Shown: positions 26,167 to 34,908 of the stretch, piece by piece
Position numbering within the stretch: position 1 is the stretch's first letter
How the letters are laid out: the number at the start of each line of letters is the position of its first letter
From: Promethearchaeia archaeon
Lineage (GTDB): Archaea > Asgardarchaeota > Lokiarchaeia > Sigyniarchaeales > SOKP01
Assembly: GCA_029856125.1 (NCBI GenBank)
Contig: JAHQWJ010000136.1
Span: 1 to 64,000, forward strand
Direction of reading: 5' to 3'
DNA length: 64,000 nucleotides
The notes under the pieces: generated by a model
Seen by the model: the letters and a program-made list of their open reading frames with translations, nothing else
What the model was told of the DNA's origin: nothing
The model's database searches: none
Program-made: the position numbers and the translations under genes

Positions 26167-27441
26167 TTATATCGGTGTTTCTGCTCCCCACAGATCTAAT
26201 GCTTGTTTTAATTCAGCATGAGTTTTAGCGTATTCTTTTACGCTAATGTTATCCATATAAGCATCAATTGCTTGCCTTAAGGCCTTCGCACCGCTTCGTG
26301 TACCACCGGGGTGACCAAGCACACCTCCTCCGACTTGAACCGCAATATCCATTGATAAAAGCTCTATTAAACGATGAATTATTCCTGGATGTACTCCTCC
26401 GGAGCATACGCTTAAAACATTTTTCATTCCGTACCAATTCTGCTCTAAGACCTCTAAATCGGCCTTGTTAGAATTTTGAGCAATCTTCTTATAATTATTC
26501 AACACTTCTGTTTTATCACCTGCTAATTTTCCTAAACCTCCAATGTGGAGCTGATCTACGCCTTGCATTCTCGCTATTTCAGCAAGTACTTTCATGCTCA
26601 TCCCGTGATTTGGATTTCTATCAAATGCAGCATGAAACGCTCTATGAGCATGTATCGCTAAACCTAATTTTTCACATTCCTTTCTAACTGTTTGAACAGC
26701 CGCCCAACCAATAGTCAATATATCGATCATAACATATTCGTTGTTAAAATCTTTTACTAACTTCGCGCGACGCTTCATTTCGTCAACTTCAGAGGTAATA
26801 TTTATTAAATAACTTTTTCTTTCTCCTGTTTCATTTTCTGCTTTATCTCTCATTTTCATACTAAGGTCGAGCCTTTTTTCGAATCTATTAAACCTCTGAT
26901 TCGATAAGTTTTCGTCGTCTTTTAATAGATCTACTCCTCCTGTCCAGATTTCGTACCCGTGTTGAGCGTGCTCCTCTGCATAATACCCTACTTTTGGTTT
27001 CGGAACAGTAGCTGTAATTGGTCTCTTCTTAACTTTAAGTAAATCCCTAATTCCCTTTATCCCATACTGAGGGCCTTTAAAGGAATTTAATATGTTTTTA
27101 GGCCACTTCACATCGACTAACCTTAGACCATCTAAAGCTTTCATACCAAAAATATTTCCGGCAATAGAACTTAAAATTTGAGGCATATTTCCTTCCTCAA
27201 ATAAATCGTTGGGATATGCGATTTTAACATAACTATCATTTATATCATAAACTTTAGCACTTAAAGCTCGAATATGTTCAGGAATTTTAAGTGTCGTCCA
27301 AGTACCGTTACTGCTTTCAGCAGCAACCCTAATAGCTACTTTTTCAATTGAAAAACCGCTGGCAGGTTTAATTTTAAACAAACAAATTAGGTCTTCCTCA
27401 TTTGGTTCATACGCTAAATCTAAAAAATCTTCATATTTAAT
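26167..27441 (-). CDS. rbcL: Form III RuBisCO large subunit
   Basis: The catalytic set is complete: AAESSNGTWTTL (Glu60 region), GNIFGMKAL (Asn123), TVPKPKVG (Lys175/177), GGVDLLKDDE (carbamylated Lys201, Asp203, Glu204), HAHRAFHAAF (His294/Arg295), HIGGLGK (His327/Lys334), SGGVHPG (Ser379) and GGGVLGHPGG. Form III enzymes fix CO2 onto ribulose-1,5-bisphosphate derived from nucleotides. The first common start codon is TTG 27381, but upstream codons still encode family sequence (DLAYEPNEEDLIC). The frame is open back to a TAA near 27456, with only ATT at 27439-27441 behind GGTGAT, so I place the start there. It is about 22 bases downstream of the R15P isomerase stop and probably co-transcribed with it. 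Confidence 0.93.
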   Translation of the reverse strand: MKYEDFLDLAYEPNEEDLICLFKIKPASGFSIEKVAIRVAAESSNGTWTTLKIPEHIRALSAKVYDINDSYVKIAYPNDLFEEGNMPQILSSIAGNIFGMKALDGLRLVDVKWPKNILNSFKGPQYGIKGIRDLLKVKKRPITATVPKPKVGYYAEEHAQHGYEIWTGGVDLLKDDENLSNQRFNRFEKRLDLSMKMRDKAENETGERKSYLINITSEVDEMKRRAKLVKDFNNEYVMIDILTIGWAAVQTVRKECEKLGLAIHAHRAFHAAFDRNPNHGMSMKVLAEIARMQGVDQLHIGGLGKLAGDKTEVLNNYKKIAQNSNKADLEVLEQNWYGMKNVLSVCSGGVHPGIIHRLIELLSMDIAVQVGGGVLGHPGGTRSGAKALRQAIDAYMDNISVKEYAKTHAELKQALDLWGAETPI

Positions 27442-27447
27442 TTCTAA

Positions 27448-27453
27448 ATCACC
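27448..27453 (-). promoter_or_regulatory. Shine-Dalgarno site deciding an ATT start for RuBisCO
   Basis: The minus strand reads GGTGAT here, a full match to the 3' end of archaeal 16S rRNA. It is six bases before ATT at 27439-27441. No ATG, GTG or TTG lies in frame at a useful distance. It therefore supports initiation at ATT, 20 codons before the first TTG. Confidence 0.6.
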
Positions 27454-27463
27454 TTAAACTTAT

Positions 27464-28414
27464 TTAAATCATATCTGGATATAACTTTGTAAAGTAATTA
27501 TGCACATGGCTACTCGCAAAAATTCCCGCCTCTGTAATTAAACCGTCTATGTACCTCCTACTTACAGTTTCAAAGGCAGGATTTAAAATTTCTAGACCTG
27601 CTGGTGGATTTTCCCATATCTCTGAAGTTTCTCGCATTTCAATTTTTTCAATGACGCCAAATGAAGTTTGAGGATTATATTTCAAAAGGGGAGTAGCAAC
27701 ATAAAACGGAACGTGTTCTTCGTGGGCTACTAGAGCTAATAATCTTGATCCTATTTTGTTTAAAACGGTTCCCTCGCTTGTAACGCTATCTGCTCCGATA
27801 ATAATAAGATTAACCTCGTAGTGATTTACAGCCCACCGCATAGCACTATCCACGACATGATAAACCTTTATTCCGACGTCTAATAACTCTTTCGCTGTTT
27901 GTCTTCCTTGAAGGCGAGGTTGGGTTTCGGTATTTATCACATTAAAGTGTTTACCTTGCTTTTTTGCTTCTAATAGGATACCTGTTACCACAGATGAGTG
28001 ACAATGTGTCATAATGAGATAACTATCATCTGATTCTACAAAAGGAATTCTTCTAGCTCCAATTTCAGCAATTTTTTTTTTAGAATTATGAATCATAGCT
28101 TGATATTTATTTTTATAGCGATTGATTAACTCCAAAAAGTGATCTTCCTTGAATTCGTGTTTAGGTTTTTTCAATCTATTTATTATGAAATTAAGTCCAT
28201 TTCTCAACGCCGGCTCAGTTGGGCGTGCTTTAAACAGTATTTCCTTTGCCTCTTCTAATTTGTTTAAAAACTCTTCAGCAGTATTGTAATCCGCTAGCCT
28301 TTGGGCGTAACTATTCAAAAAATCGATAGCACTTAGAGCTACATTTGTCGCTCCTTGTATTTCTAGCGATTTAATCTTTTCAGCATCTATTAATAATTGT
28401 TTAATTTCAATCAC
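27464..28414 (-). CDS. Ribose-1,5-bisphosphate isomerase (aIF2B-like)
   Basis: This 316-residue protein of the eIF2B/MtnA family has the helical N-terminal domain with RPTEPALRNGLNF, then IMTHCHSSVV (catalytic Cys) and IIGADSVTSEG (catalytic Asp), the pair that marks R15P isomerase. FNVINTETQPRLQGRQ binds substrate. It converts ribose-1,5-bisphosphate to ribulose-1,5-bisphosphate, the substrate of the RuBisCO encoded just downstream. The two genes form the lower part of the archaeal AMP/nucleoside pathway. AMP phosphorylase, the usual third member, is not in this window. Confidence 0.92.
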   Translation of the reverse strand: MIEIKQLLIDAEKIKSLEIQGATNVALSAIDFLNSYAQRLADYNTAEEFLNKLEEAKEILFKARPTEPALRNGLNFIINRLKKPKHEFKEDHFLELINRYKNKYQAMIHNSKKKIAEIGARRIPFVESDDSYLIMTHCHSSVVTGILLEAKKQGKHFNVINTETQPRLQGRQTAKELLDVGIKVYHVVDSAMRWAVNHYEVNLIIIGADSVTSEGTVLNKIGSRLLALVAHEEHVPFYVATPLLKYNPQTSFGVIEKIEMRETSEIWENPPAGLEILNPAFETVSRRYIDGLITEAGIFASSHVHNYFTKLYPDMI

Positions 28415-28462
28415 CTATTTTTTCTTAAGTAATATTAAAACAACCATGATTTTTCAGTGTAT

Positions 28463-28663
28463 TCATTCATTATTCGTATCACCTTCATGAGAATTATTAT
28501 CTTCTTTATAATCTTCAGGATCGATTTCAATAAAAAGAGGACCAATATAATTACACGAGGGCGAAATACACTCAAACATATTTGGTGTTAACCAACCAGA
28601 AACATTTACGGCATTTTTTAAGGTAGCATTCTTACATTTTGGACAAATTCTAATGCGTGCCAT
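28463..28663 (-). CDS. Small zinc-ribbon protein
   Basis: With the start at ATG 28663 (an upstream ATG at 28720 adds 19 residues unlike the rest), this 66-residue protein opens MARIRICPKCKNATLKNAV and contains MFECISPSCNYIGPLF: CxxC, then CxxxxC, one zinc site. The tail is acidic. The family is unrecognised, though short zinc ribbons of this form are common in archaea. The stop is about 50 bases before the R15P isomerase start, so it may lead that operon. Confidence 0.65.
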   Translation of the reverse strand: MARIRICPKCKNATLKNAVNVSGWLTPNMFECISPSCNYIGPLFIEIDPEDYKEDNNSHEGDTNNE

Positions 28664-28886
28664 TTTACTAATATTAATTAATTTATTTTGATTGTTTTTA
28701 GCATGATAAGGAATAAGCAAAAATTAATCTTCTGCTCTCTCTCACCTAAAAATTGGAAGGTATATTCCATAATCATAAATAACATTTAGTCTCTTTCATT
28801 ATTAATATAATAAATTACCATTTAGTAGAAACGATTTAAAACTAAAATTCCTAATCTATATTTGAAAAACTGAATATTTTAAAAAA

Positions 28887-30719
28887 ATGAGTAAAATTGA
28901 CCTAGAGCGAAAAAGTTTACCCAACGAGCCAGGCGTATATTTTTTTCTCAATAATAAAAAAACGATTATTTACATCGGGAAAGCCATAAATTTAAAGAAA
29001 AGGGTAAATCAGTATTTTCTCAAAACAATTTATAACGATCCATTTTACGAAGAGAAAATTAAGGAACTCGTTAAAAATATTCATTCTATCAATTATATAG
29101 TTACAGAAAACGAAAAAGAAGCAAAAATACTCGAAAATATACAAATTAAGAAGCATCTACCGCGTTTTAATGTGGTAATGCGCGACTCAAAGACATATCC
29201 TTGGGTTGGCATCTTTTATTCTGAAAAATTTCCCCGAATCAGAATTATAAGGGGACCAGAAAAATACTCAAAAGAAAACCTATTTTTGGGCCCTTTCACT
29301 GATAAAAAGGAAATCACAAGAATATTACGTGATTTACGCAAGATATTCCCTTATTGTTCTTGTATAAAAAGAGTTAAAATAAAAAAAAGACCGTGTCTAT
29401 ATTACCAATTGAAATTATGTCCGGGACCTTGTATCGAAGCCATAACAGAAGAAGATTACACGCAGAATGTGAAGCAAATAGAATTGTTTCTCAAAGGACA
29501 AACAGATGAATTAAAAGAGCAGATTAACGAAAAGATGAGGTCTGCGGCTCTGGCACAAAATTACGAAATAGCTGGTTTTTGGAGAGATAAACTTCAAGCT
29601 ATTGATAATTCTACAACCTCTCAGAATGTTTTATTAGATCGTAAAGAAAATAAGGACGTTATAGGCTATTTTAGAGACAAAGATCAGAAATATATTGCAA
29701 TGGTAATAATTCACATTCGCGAAGGTAAGATCGCTAAAAAAAGCTCTTTTCCTGTGAATATAGAAGATAAAATCGTTCAAAAGAAAGATATTTTCCCTTT
29801 GATATTGGAACAATTTTACCAAGACCTTACGCACGATTTACCCGATATCATAATAATTCCCGAGTTTTATGAAGGAGTTAATTTGTTTAAGGAAATCCTT
29901 AACGAACATAAAACAGACCTAAAAATAAGGCTTCCCCTTGAAGAGGAATATGGTTTGCTTAGAATAGCTAATAAAAACGCAAAAGTAATAGTAGATCAAG
30001 AAATCCTAATGAAAGAGATTAAAAGAAAAGAAGAAAACAAAATTCACGAAGCTCTGGAAGAAGCTAAAGAGATTTTAAATTTGCCTAAAATACCTAGGAT
30101 TATTGAAGGATTTGATATTTCAAATATTGAAGGAACAGATGCAACCGGATCTATGGTTTATTTTCTTGAAGGGCACCCATATAATAAATACTACCGACAC
30201 TTCAAAATTCGCACAAAATCGACTCCCGACGATGTAGCAATGATGAAAGAAGTTATAAAACGAAGGTACACAATGTTAATTGAGAACAATTTATCATTAC
30301 CAGATTTAATTCTTGTTGATGGGGGAAAGGGGCAACTTAACGCGGGATATTCTGTTTTAAAAGAACTTGGTATTGAAGGCATTCCAATCATTGGATTAGC
30401 TAAAAAATTTGAAGAGATTTTTGTCCCTAACGAGAAGAATCCTATAATATTACCTAAAAATTCAAATCTCCTTAAAATCTTTCAAAGAGTTAGAGATGAG
30501 GCTCACCGCTTCGCTGTTAAACTTCATAAAAAGCAACGGGAGAAACGTGTGAAAAGATCGGTTTTAGATGACATTAAAGGGATAGGACCTGCGACTAGAA
30601 ATAAACTACTTAAACATTTTGGAAGTGTAGAAAATATCAAAAAGGCAGTTCCTGAAGCTATAGCTCAGGTAGTAGGGAAAAAATTAGCTGATACCATATT
30701 AAAAGAGTTAAGTAATTAG
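28887..30719 (+). CDS. uvrC: Excinuclease ABC subunit C
   Basis: This 610-residue protein begins with the GIY-YIG nuclease domain (GVYFFLNNKKTIIYIGKA, residues about 15-35). A Cys cluster follows (CSCIKRVKIKKRPCLYY...CPGPC, about 150-180), then a UVR segment (about 210-230), the RNase H-like nuclease (GFDISNIEGTDATGSMV and LILVDGGKGQLNAG) and a C-terminal double HhH (IKGIGPATRNKLLKHFG). UvrC makes both incisions in nucleotide excision repair after UvrA/UvrB find the lesion. uvrA and uvrB are not in this window. UvrABC in archaea is a bacterial import. Confidence 0.95.
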   Translation: MSKIDLERKSLPNEPGVYFFLNNKKTIIYIGKAINLKKRVNQYFLKTIYNDPFYEEKIKELVKNIHSINYIVTENEKEAKILENIQIKKHLPRFNVVMRDSKTYPWVGIFYSEKFPRIRIIRGPEKYSKENLFLGPFTDKKEITRILRDLRKIFPYCSCIKRVKIKKRPCLYYQLKLCPGPCIEAITEEDYTQNVKQIELFLKGQTDELKEQINEKMRSAALAQNYEIAGFWRDKLQAIDNSTTSQNVLLDRKENKDVIGYFRDKDQKYIAMVIIHIREGKIAKKSSFPVNIEDKIVQKKDIFPLILEQFYQDLTHDLPDIIIIPEFYEGVNLFKEILNEHKTDLKIRLPLEEEYGLLRIANKNAKVIVDQEILMKEIKRKEENKIHEALEEAKEILNLPKIPRIIEGFDISNIEGTDATGSMVYFLEGHPYNKYYRHFKIRTKSTPDDVAMMKEVIKRRYTMLIENNLSLPDLILVDGGKGQLNAGYSVLKELGIEGIPIIGLAKKFEEIFVPNEKNPIILPKNSNLLKIFQRVRDEAHRFAVKLHKKQREKRVKRSVLDDIKGIGPATRNKLLKHFGSVENIKKAVPEAIAQVVGKKLADTILKELSN

Positions 30720-30726
30720 ATTCACC

Positions 30727-32154
30727 TTACATACTGTCGATCACTAGTGTCACAAGTTCAGCTGTTGCTTCGCAATAAACTCTAGCTAAAGAATCTCTTT
30801 TTGCTTCACTTATAACCCTGATTACTGCCTCTGTATTTGACGGGTGGATTAGCACAAACCAATCTTTTCCTTTACCAAACCGTAGATCATTACCATATTG
30901 ATTAACTTCTTCACCTTCGCTAATCAATTCTTGTTTAACTTTAGATATAATTATTCTGACATCTTTAGAGTTTATTTTAATTCTTCTTCGATGGGAAAAG
31001 AACTTTGGAAGCCGAGCGACAAGTTTCGATAAAATTTCTCCTGTTTCAACCATGATTTCAATAATTTTAGCTGCTGCAAAAAGACCGTCCCTAGTATTGT
31101 TAAAATCGGGAAATATAACTCCTCCACATGAACCTTCTCCGCCAAATATCGAAGATTTTGGTTGATCATGTAAGAGCTTATGCATTTTTTCAACCAAAAA
31201 AACCTCTCCGATTTGGGTTCTTATTACTTGTGCGTTATACTTCTCAGCTATAACTTCAAACATTAGCGAAGAAGCTAAATTTGTAACAAATATGAATTCT
31301 TTAGCTTCGCTAAGGTTATTCTTCAATAAATGTTCTGTTATAAGAGCTAATCCAATATCTTCAGGATAACAAACCCCATTTTCACCAATAATTGCTAATC
31401 GATCCGCATCAGAATCGTGGGCGAAACCCACATCAAATTTACCTTGCCAGACTTCCATTATTATATCTTTAAGGTTTTTAGATACAGGTTCAATCTCTCT
31501 AGGAAAAGTATCGTTTACAAGTAGCTCGTTGTTGATAACTTTAACTTCACACCCCAGACCAGCAAGAATTTGGGGTGTAGCACATTTTCCTGCTCCTGCC
31601 CCCGTATCAAGGACTACCCTAAGATTATTTTCTTTTTTTATTTTTTTTACATTTATATGGTTATAAAGTGCTTTGATGTAATTTGGAATAGGGTTAATGA
31701 ATCTAACATTTTTCTTTATTGTCTTGTTATTCACGTTATAATTTCTGAAATTATCACTCTGTAAAGAAAGAGAAATTTTATCTAGATCATGATTATGCAA
31801 ATAAGATATTGAAGATAATAGTTTTAGACCGTTCCATTCCGGTGAATTATGAGATCCTGTAATTATAATCCCGGTGGGTATGTTTAGTAGATTTTTTGTA
31901 TGAATAATAATTGGCGTGGGACATATTCCTACATTGATTACTTCAAATCCCGTTGCAACTAATCCTTCAATTATTCCCCTTTCAATAACCTTACCACTTG
32001 GTCTTGTGTCCCGTCCTACGATAACTTCTCTATTTTCACTATCAGCCAGATTACCAAACGAAATAGCAATTTTCTTTGCGATTTCAAAGTTAAGATCTTT
32101 TCCATATATCCCTCGGATTCCGCTAAAAGTGAAAATTAAGTTGGACCCTCCCAT
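30727..32154 (-). CDS. Phosphoglucomutase/phosphomannomutase family protein
   Basis: This 475-residue alpha-D-phosphohexomutase has an N-terminal GIRGIYGKDL, phosphoserine loop ITGSHNSPEWNGLK (Ser near residue 100), metal loop AHDSDADRLAI (three Asp) and sugar loop FGGEGSCGGVIF. The C-terminal domain ends with VLIHPSNTEAVIRVI, the phosphate-binding site. Members interconvert hexose 1- and 6-phosphates, or glucosamine phosphates, for nucleotide sugars. SCGG in place of the common 'SGH' in the sugar loop leaves the substrate open. Its gene faces uvrC, and the ROK kinase gene lies upstream on the same strand, together suggesting hexose activation. Confidence 0.9.
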   Translation of the reverse strand: MGGSNLIFTFSGIRGIYGKDLNFEIAKKIAISFGNLADSENREVIVGRDTRPSGKVIERGIIEGLVATGFEVINVGICPTPIIIHTKNLLNIPTGIIITGSHNSPEWNGLKLLSSISYLHNHDLDKISLSLQSDNFRNYNVNNKTIKKNVRFINPIPNYIKALYNHINVKKIKKENNLRVVLDTGAGAGKCATPQILAGLGCEVKVINNELLVNDTFPREIEPVSKNLKDIIMEVWQGKFDVGFAHDSDADRLAIIGENGVCYPEDIGLALITEHLLKNNLSEAKEFIFVTNLASSLMFEVIAEKYNAQVIRTQIGEVFLVEKMHKLLHDQPKSSIFGGEGSCGGVIFPDFNNTRDGLFAAAKIIEIMVETGEILSKLVARLPKFFSHRRRIKINSKDVRIIISKVKQELISEGEEVNQYGNDLRFGKGKDWFVLIHPSNTEAVIRVISEAKRDSLARVYCEATAELVTLVIDSM

Positions 32155-32177
32155 GATTTATCGTGGATTGAAAACTT

Positions 32178-33185
32178 TTATAAGATTAATGGATTCCCTT
32201 CCAGTTTATATTTAACCAGCGTTAAAGCCCCCATTACTCCTATTTCGTCTATATTTTTGGTTACTTTAAGTTGAGGTGGGGTATTAATAGTATATAAGAT
32301 AGGTTCTGTTTTGAATTGTTCAATCACGGGTGGTAGAATTAAATCACTATCTTTCATCATTGCTCCTCCAAAATATATAGAGGCACAATCATAAAAGTTG
32401 TTCACTAAACCAACCCCTACCTTAGTATAAAAGACGCATTGATTGACTATACTCTTGGAAAATTTATCTCCTCCTCTTGCTGCTTGGAACAGTTCTTTTG
32501 CAGTGATCTTTGTTTCGTCGTTATCAACCATGAACATTAAAATTTTCGAACTGAAATTGGATGTTTTAATTGCTTCTAAAGCCCTGTTTCTAACTCCCGT
32601 ACCGGAACTATATACTTCCCAACAACCAAACGCACCACAATTACATTGGAAGCTGCTCTGATGATTTACGATTCCATGTCCTATTTCTGCAGCATTACCA
32701 TTCTTGCCGAGAAGCAGGTGACCGTTACAAATAGCTCCACCCCCAATTCCTGTTGACATCGTGATATAAACAATATTATCTTTTTCATCGTCGCTTGCTT
32801 CAAAATAATGAATTGCTAAAACTGAAGCGTTACAATCGTTAATAAGATAAACAGGAACGCCCATAAATCTTTCTTGGATTGGATTTTTTAGTGGGATTTC
32901 CTTAAAACCCAAGTTCGCATTATTGAAAACTTCTCCGCTTTCGATATTTATCGGCCCAGCGGAAGCTAAACCAATTCCTAAGATTTGTTCCTTCTCAATA
33001 TTATTATCAATCAGTAGTTCAGTTATTAAAGAGATTATTGCATTACTGATCGAATATTCATTTATCTTTGGAGTCTGAGTCGTCTTAATTATAAGTGTCT
33101 CTTTTTTTAAATCAATAGAACTTATACCGACTCGAATCCAAGTACCTCCAATATCCACACCAATAATAAATTCTTCTTTATTCAT
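32178..33185 (-). CDS. ROK-family sugar kinase
   Basis: This protein of about 335 residues starts at ATG 33185 (an in-frame TTG 33 bases upstream is less likely). It has the ATP phosphate loop IGVDIGGTWIRVG, the sugar site YLINDCNASVLA (catalytic Asp) and the ROK zinc motif CNCGAFGCWEVYSSG preceded by EIGHGIVNH. It probably phosphorylates glucose or an N-acetyl hexosamine at O6. No helix-turn-helix domain is present, so it is a kinase and not a ROK repressor. It is about 24 bases upstream of the phosphohexomutase gene, a likely operon that makes hexose 1-phosphate. Confidence 0.9.
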   Translation of the reverse strand: MNKEEFIIGVDIGGTWIRVGISSIDLKKETLIIKTTQTPKINEYSISNAIISLITELLIDNNIEKEQILGIGLASAGPINIESGEVFNNANLGFKEIPLKNPIQERFMGVPVYLINDCNASVLAIHYFEASDDEKDNIVYITMSTGIGGGAICNGHLLLGKNGNAAEIGHGIVNHQSSFQCNCGAFGCWEVYSSGTGVRNRALEAIKTSNFSSKILMFMVDNDETKITAKELFQAARGGDKFSKSIVNQCVFYTKVGVGLVNNFYDCASIYFGGAMMKDSDLILPPVIEQFKTEPILYTINTPPQLKVTKNIDEIGVMGALTLVKYKLEGNPLIL

Positions 33186-33221
33186 CGTCACTTTCCTTAG
33201 AAATATGAATATAATCAAAAA

Positions 33222-34013
33222 CTAGTAATAATTAATCTCAATATTATCGTTATTAATTAGTTCTCTTAAAATTTTTACGATCTCCCTTTTTCTATTTTCA
33301 TCAATTGCGTAAACAAAGTATTCAGATGGTATTCTTGCGATTGAATAGAGTTGGACAATATTCGGATTAATTTTTTTTATTAGATAAGCTAATTGTTCAA
33401 TATTTTCCTTGTTATTATTAGAGGAAAAATTATCCCGATGAGATTTACTAATCAAGCTTTGAATAGCTAATTTCTTATTTGGCATTTCTTTTCTCAGTTT
33501 AACAAGAGAATTAGTTATAGTGTCGATATCTGGACAATTTTTGTGTGGTCTATTAGTTCTTCTTAAATCTTTATCAGTAGCAGCGTCTAATTTTGCCAAC
33601 ACAAAATCAAAATGTTTCACTCTTTCCCTAACCTCTTCTAAATAAAGTGTACTTGAATTGGTAAAAAGGGTTATCAATGGTGGGTCTTTATCCCATTTCA
33701 ATTCATTTCTAACATCAAAAGCTACTTTGTAGAAATCTAATAAACTATCGTTTAAGGTGGGTTCTCCATTATAGCCAAAAGTTATTGAGTCTAAATGAGG
33801 AACATATTTTAAGATATCTTTAAGTTCTCTTCTAAACTTCAAAGACGGTGGAGCTTTAATTCTATCCTCTGGAGAGACTACTTGATAAGTTGGCCCTATT
33901 TCGCAATACACGCAATTATAAGTACATAACTTATAATTGGGTAAAATATCTACCCCTAAAGAGAGCCCTAATCTTCTTGAATTAAATGGACCATAAGTAT
34001 ATTCTCTTGTCAT
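33222..34013 (-). CDS. Radical SAM Fe-S oxidoreductase (COG0731-like)
   Basis: This 263-residue enzyme has the SAM/4Fe-4S motif CTYNCVYCE (CxxxCxxC, about residues 31-38). The start TYGPFNSRRLGLSLGVDILP and FGYNGEPTLN (the 'GGEP' region) are typical of the COG0731 group, which also includes relatives of the wybutosine enzyme TYW1. It cleaves SAM to a 5'-deoxyadenosyl radical; the substrate is unknown. Only one Fe-S cluster motif is visible. It lies upstream of the ROK kinase gene with a spacing near 36 bases and downstream of an alpha/beta hydrolase gene. Confidence 0.85.
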   Translation of the reverse strand: MTREYTYGPFNSRRLGLSLGVDILPNYKLCTYNCVYCEIGPTYQVVSPEDRIKAPPSLKFRRELKDILKYVPHLDSITFGYNGEPTLNDSLLDFYKVAFDVRNELKWDKDPPLITLFTNSSTLYLEEVRERVKHFDFVLAKLDAATDKDLRRTNRPHKNCPDIDTITNSLVKLRKEMPNKKLAIQSLISKSHRDNFSSNNNKENIEQLAYLIKKINPNIVQLYSIARIPSEYFVYAIDENRKREIVKILRELINNDNIEINYY

Positions 34014-34026
34014 ATTATCTTTATCG

Positions 34027-34785
34027 CTAAAAATGAGTAGAGATAAAATTCTCTATAGCTTGATTAACTTCGTTTGGTTTTTCTAGCATTACCATATGCC
34101 CAGCTTTGTTAATTATGTGGAGTTCTGAATTTTTGATTTTATTGCGAAAAAATTCTGAGTATTTAACAGGAGTTAATTGGTCTTGCTTCCCTACGATAAT
34201 TAAACATGGGACTTCGATTGAGTTTAGCTTGTTTAGAATGTCGAAACCATCGCAAATCTTAAAATCTTTGTAGGTGACATCAGCACTAATTTTAGATATT
34301 TCTTGAATATAGTGTTTTATCGTTTCTTTTGGAGTCGCTCTATAAAACGCTCCAGCTGGTAGAGAATCCATGAATTCTTGATAATTATTTTTTAAAGAAT
34401 TAAGGATGAAAGGAGCTACCCTTAATTTTCCACCTGTGTTGCATAAAATCAGACCTGAAACTTCATTAGGATATGTGAAGTAGTATTGTTGAATAATTGC
34501 ACCTCCTAAAGAATGACCACATAAAATTACACCCTCATATTTTAATGCCTTAATTAGCTGGCGAACTACATCCACGTACAAATTGAGAGATAGATCTGAA
34601 AAACTATCTGATTTATCGTGAGAAGGTAAATCGAGAGCGATTAAATCATAATCAACATCTAACTTCACTTGATTTTTCCAAGTATATGAACTTCCTCCAG
34701 AACCATGTACAAAAATAATTGCTCTATTGCTTCCAGATTTTTTAATATTATAATAGATCTTCTTATCTTCAATTTTAAAATACAT
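34027..34785 (-). CDS. Alpha/beta-fold hydrolase
   Basis: This 252-residue protein starts at ATG 34785 (the upstream in-frame TTG is less likely). The oxyanion loop is FVHGSGGSSYTWKNQ, the nucleophile elbow is LCGHSLGGAIIQQ (Ser near residue 93), an acid is in VGKQDQLTPV, and the catalytic His is in INKAGHMVMLEKP. The triad is complete, so it is an active esterase, lipase or C-C hydrolase. Substrate unknown. No signal peptide, so cytosolic. It is the first gene of a minus-strand row leading into the radical SAM gene, 13 bases away. Confidence 0.88.
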   Translation of the reverse strand: MYFKIEDKKIYYNIKKSGSNRAIIFVHGSGGSSYTWKNQVKLDVDYDLIALDLPSHDKSDSFSDLSLNLYVDVVRQLIKALKYEGVILCGHSLGGAIIQQYYFTYPNEVSGLILCNTGGKLRVAPFILNSLKNNYQEFMDSLPAGAFYRATPKETIKHYIQEISKISADVTYKDFKICDGFDILNKLNSIEVPCLIIVGKQDQLTPVKYSEFFRNKIKNSELHIINKAGHMVMLEKPNEVNQAIENFISTHF

Positions 34786-34908
34786 CTTTACCAATCGCAA
34801 TTAATAATATAAATTTATTATAGAGAAAGAAGGAAACAATTTAGATTTATCAAATTAGTTATCTGTAATAAAAAAATGAGTATGAAAAAATGTTATGTAG
34901 AATTATTT

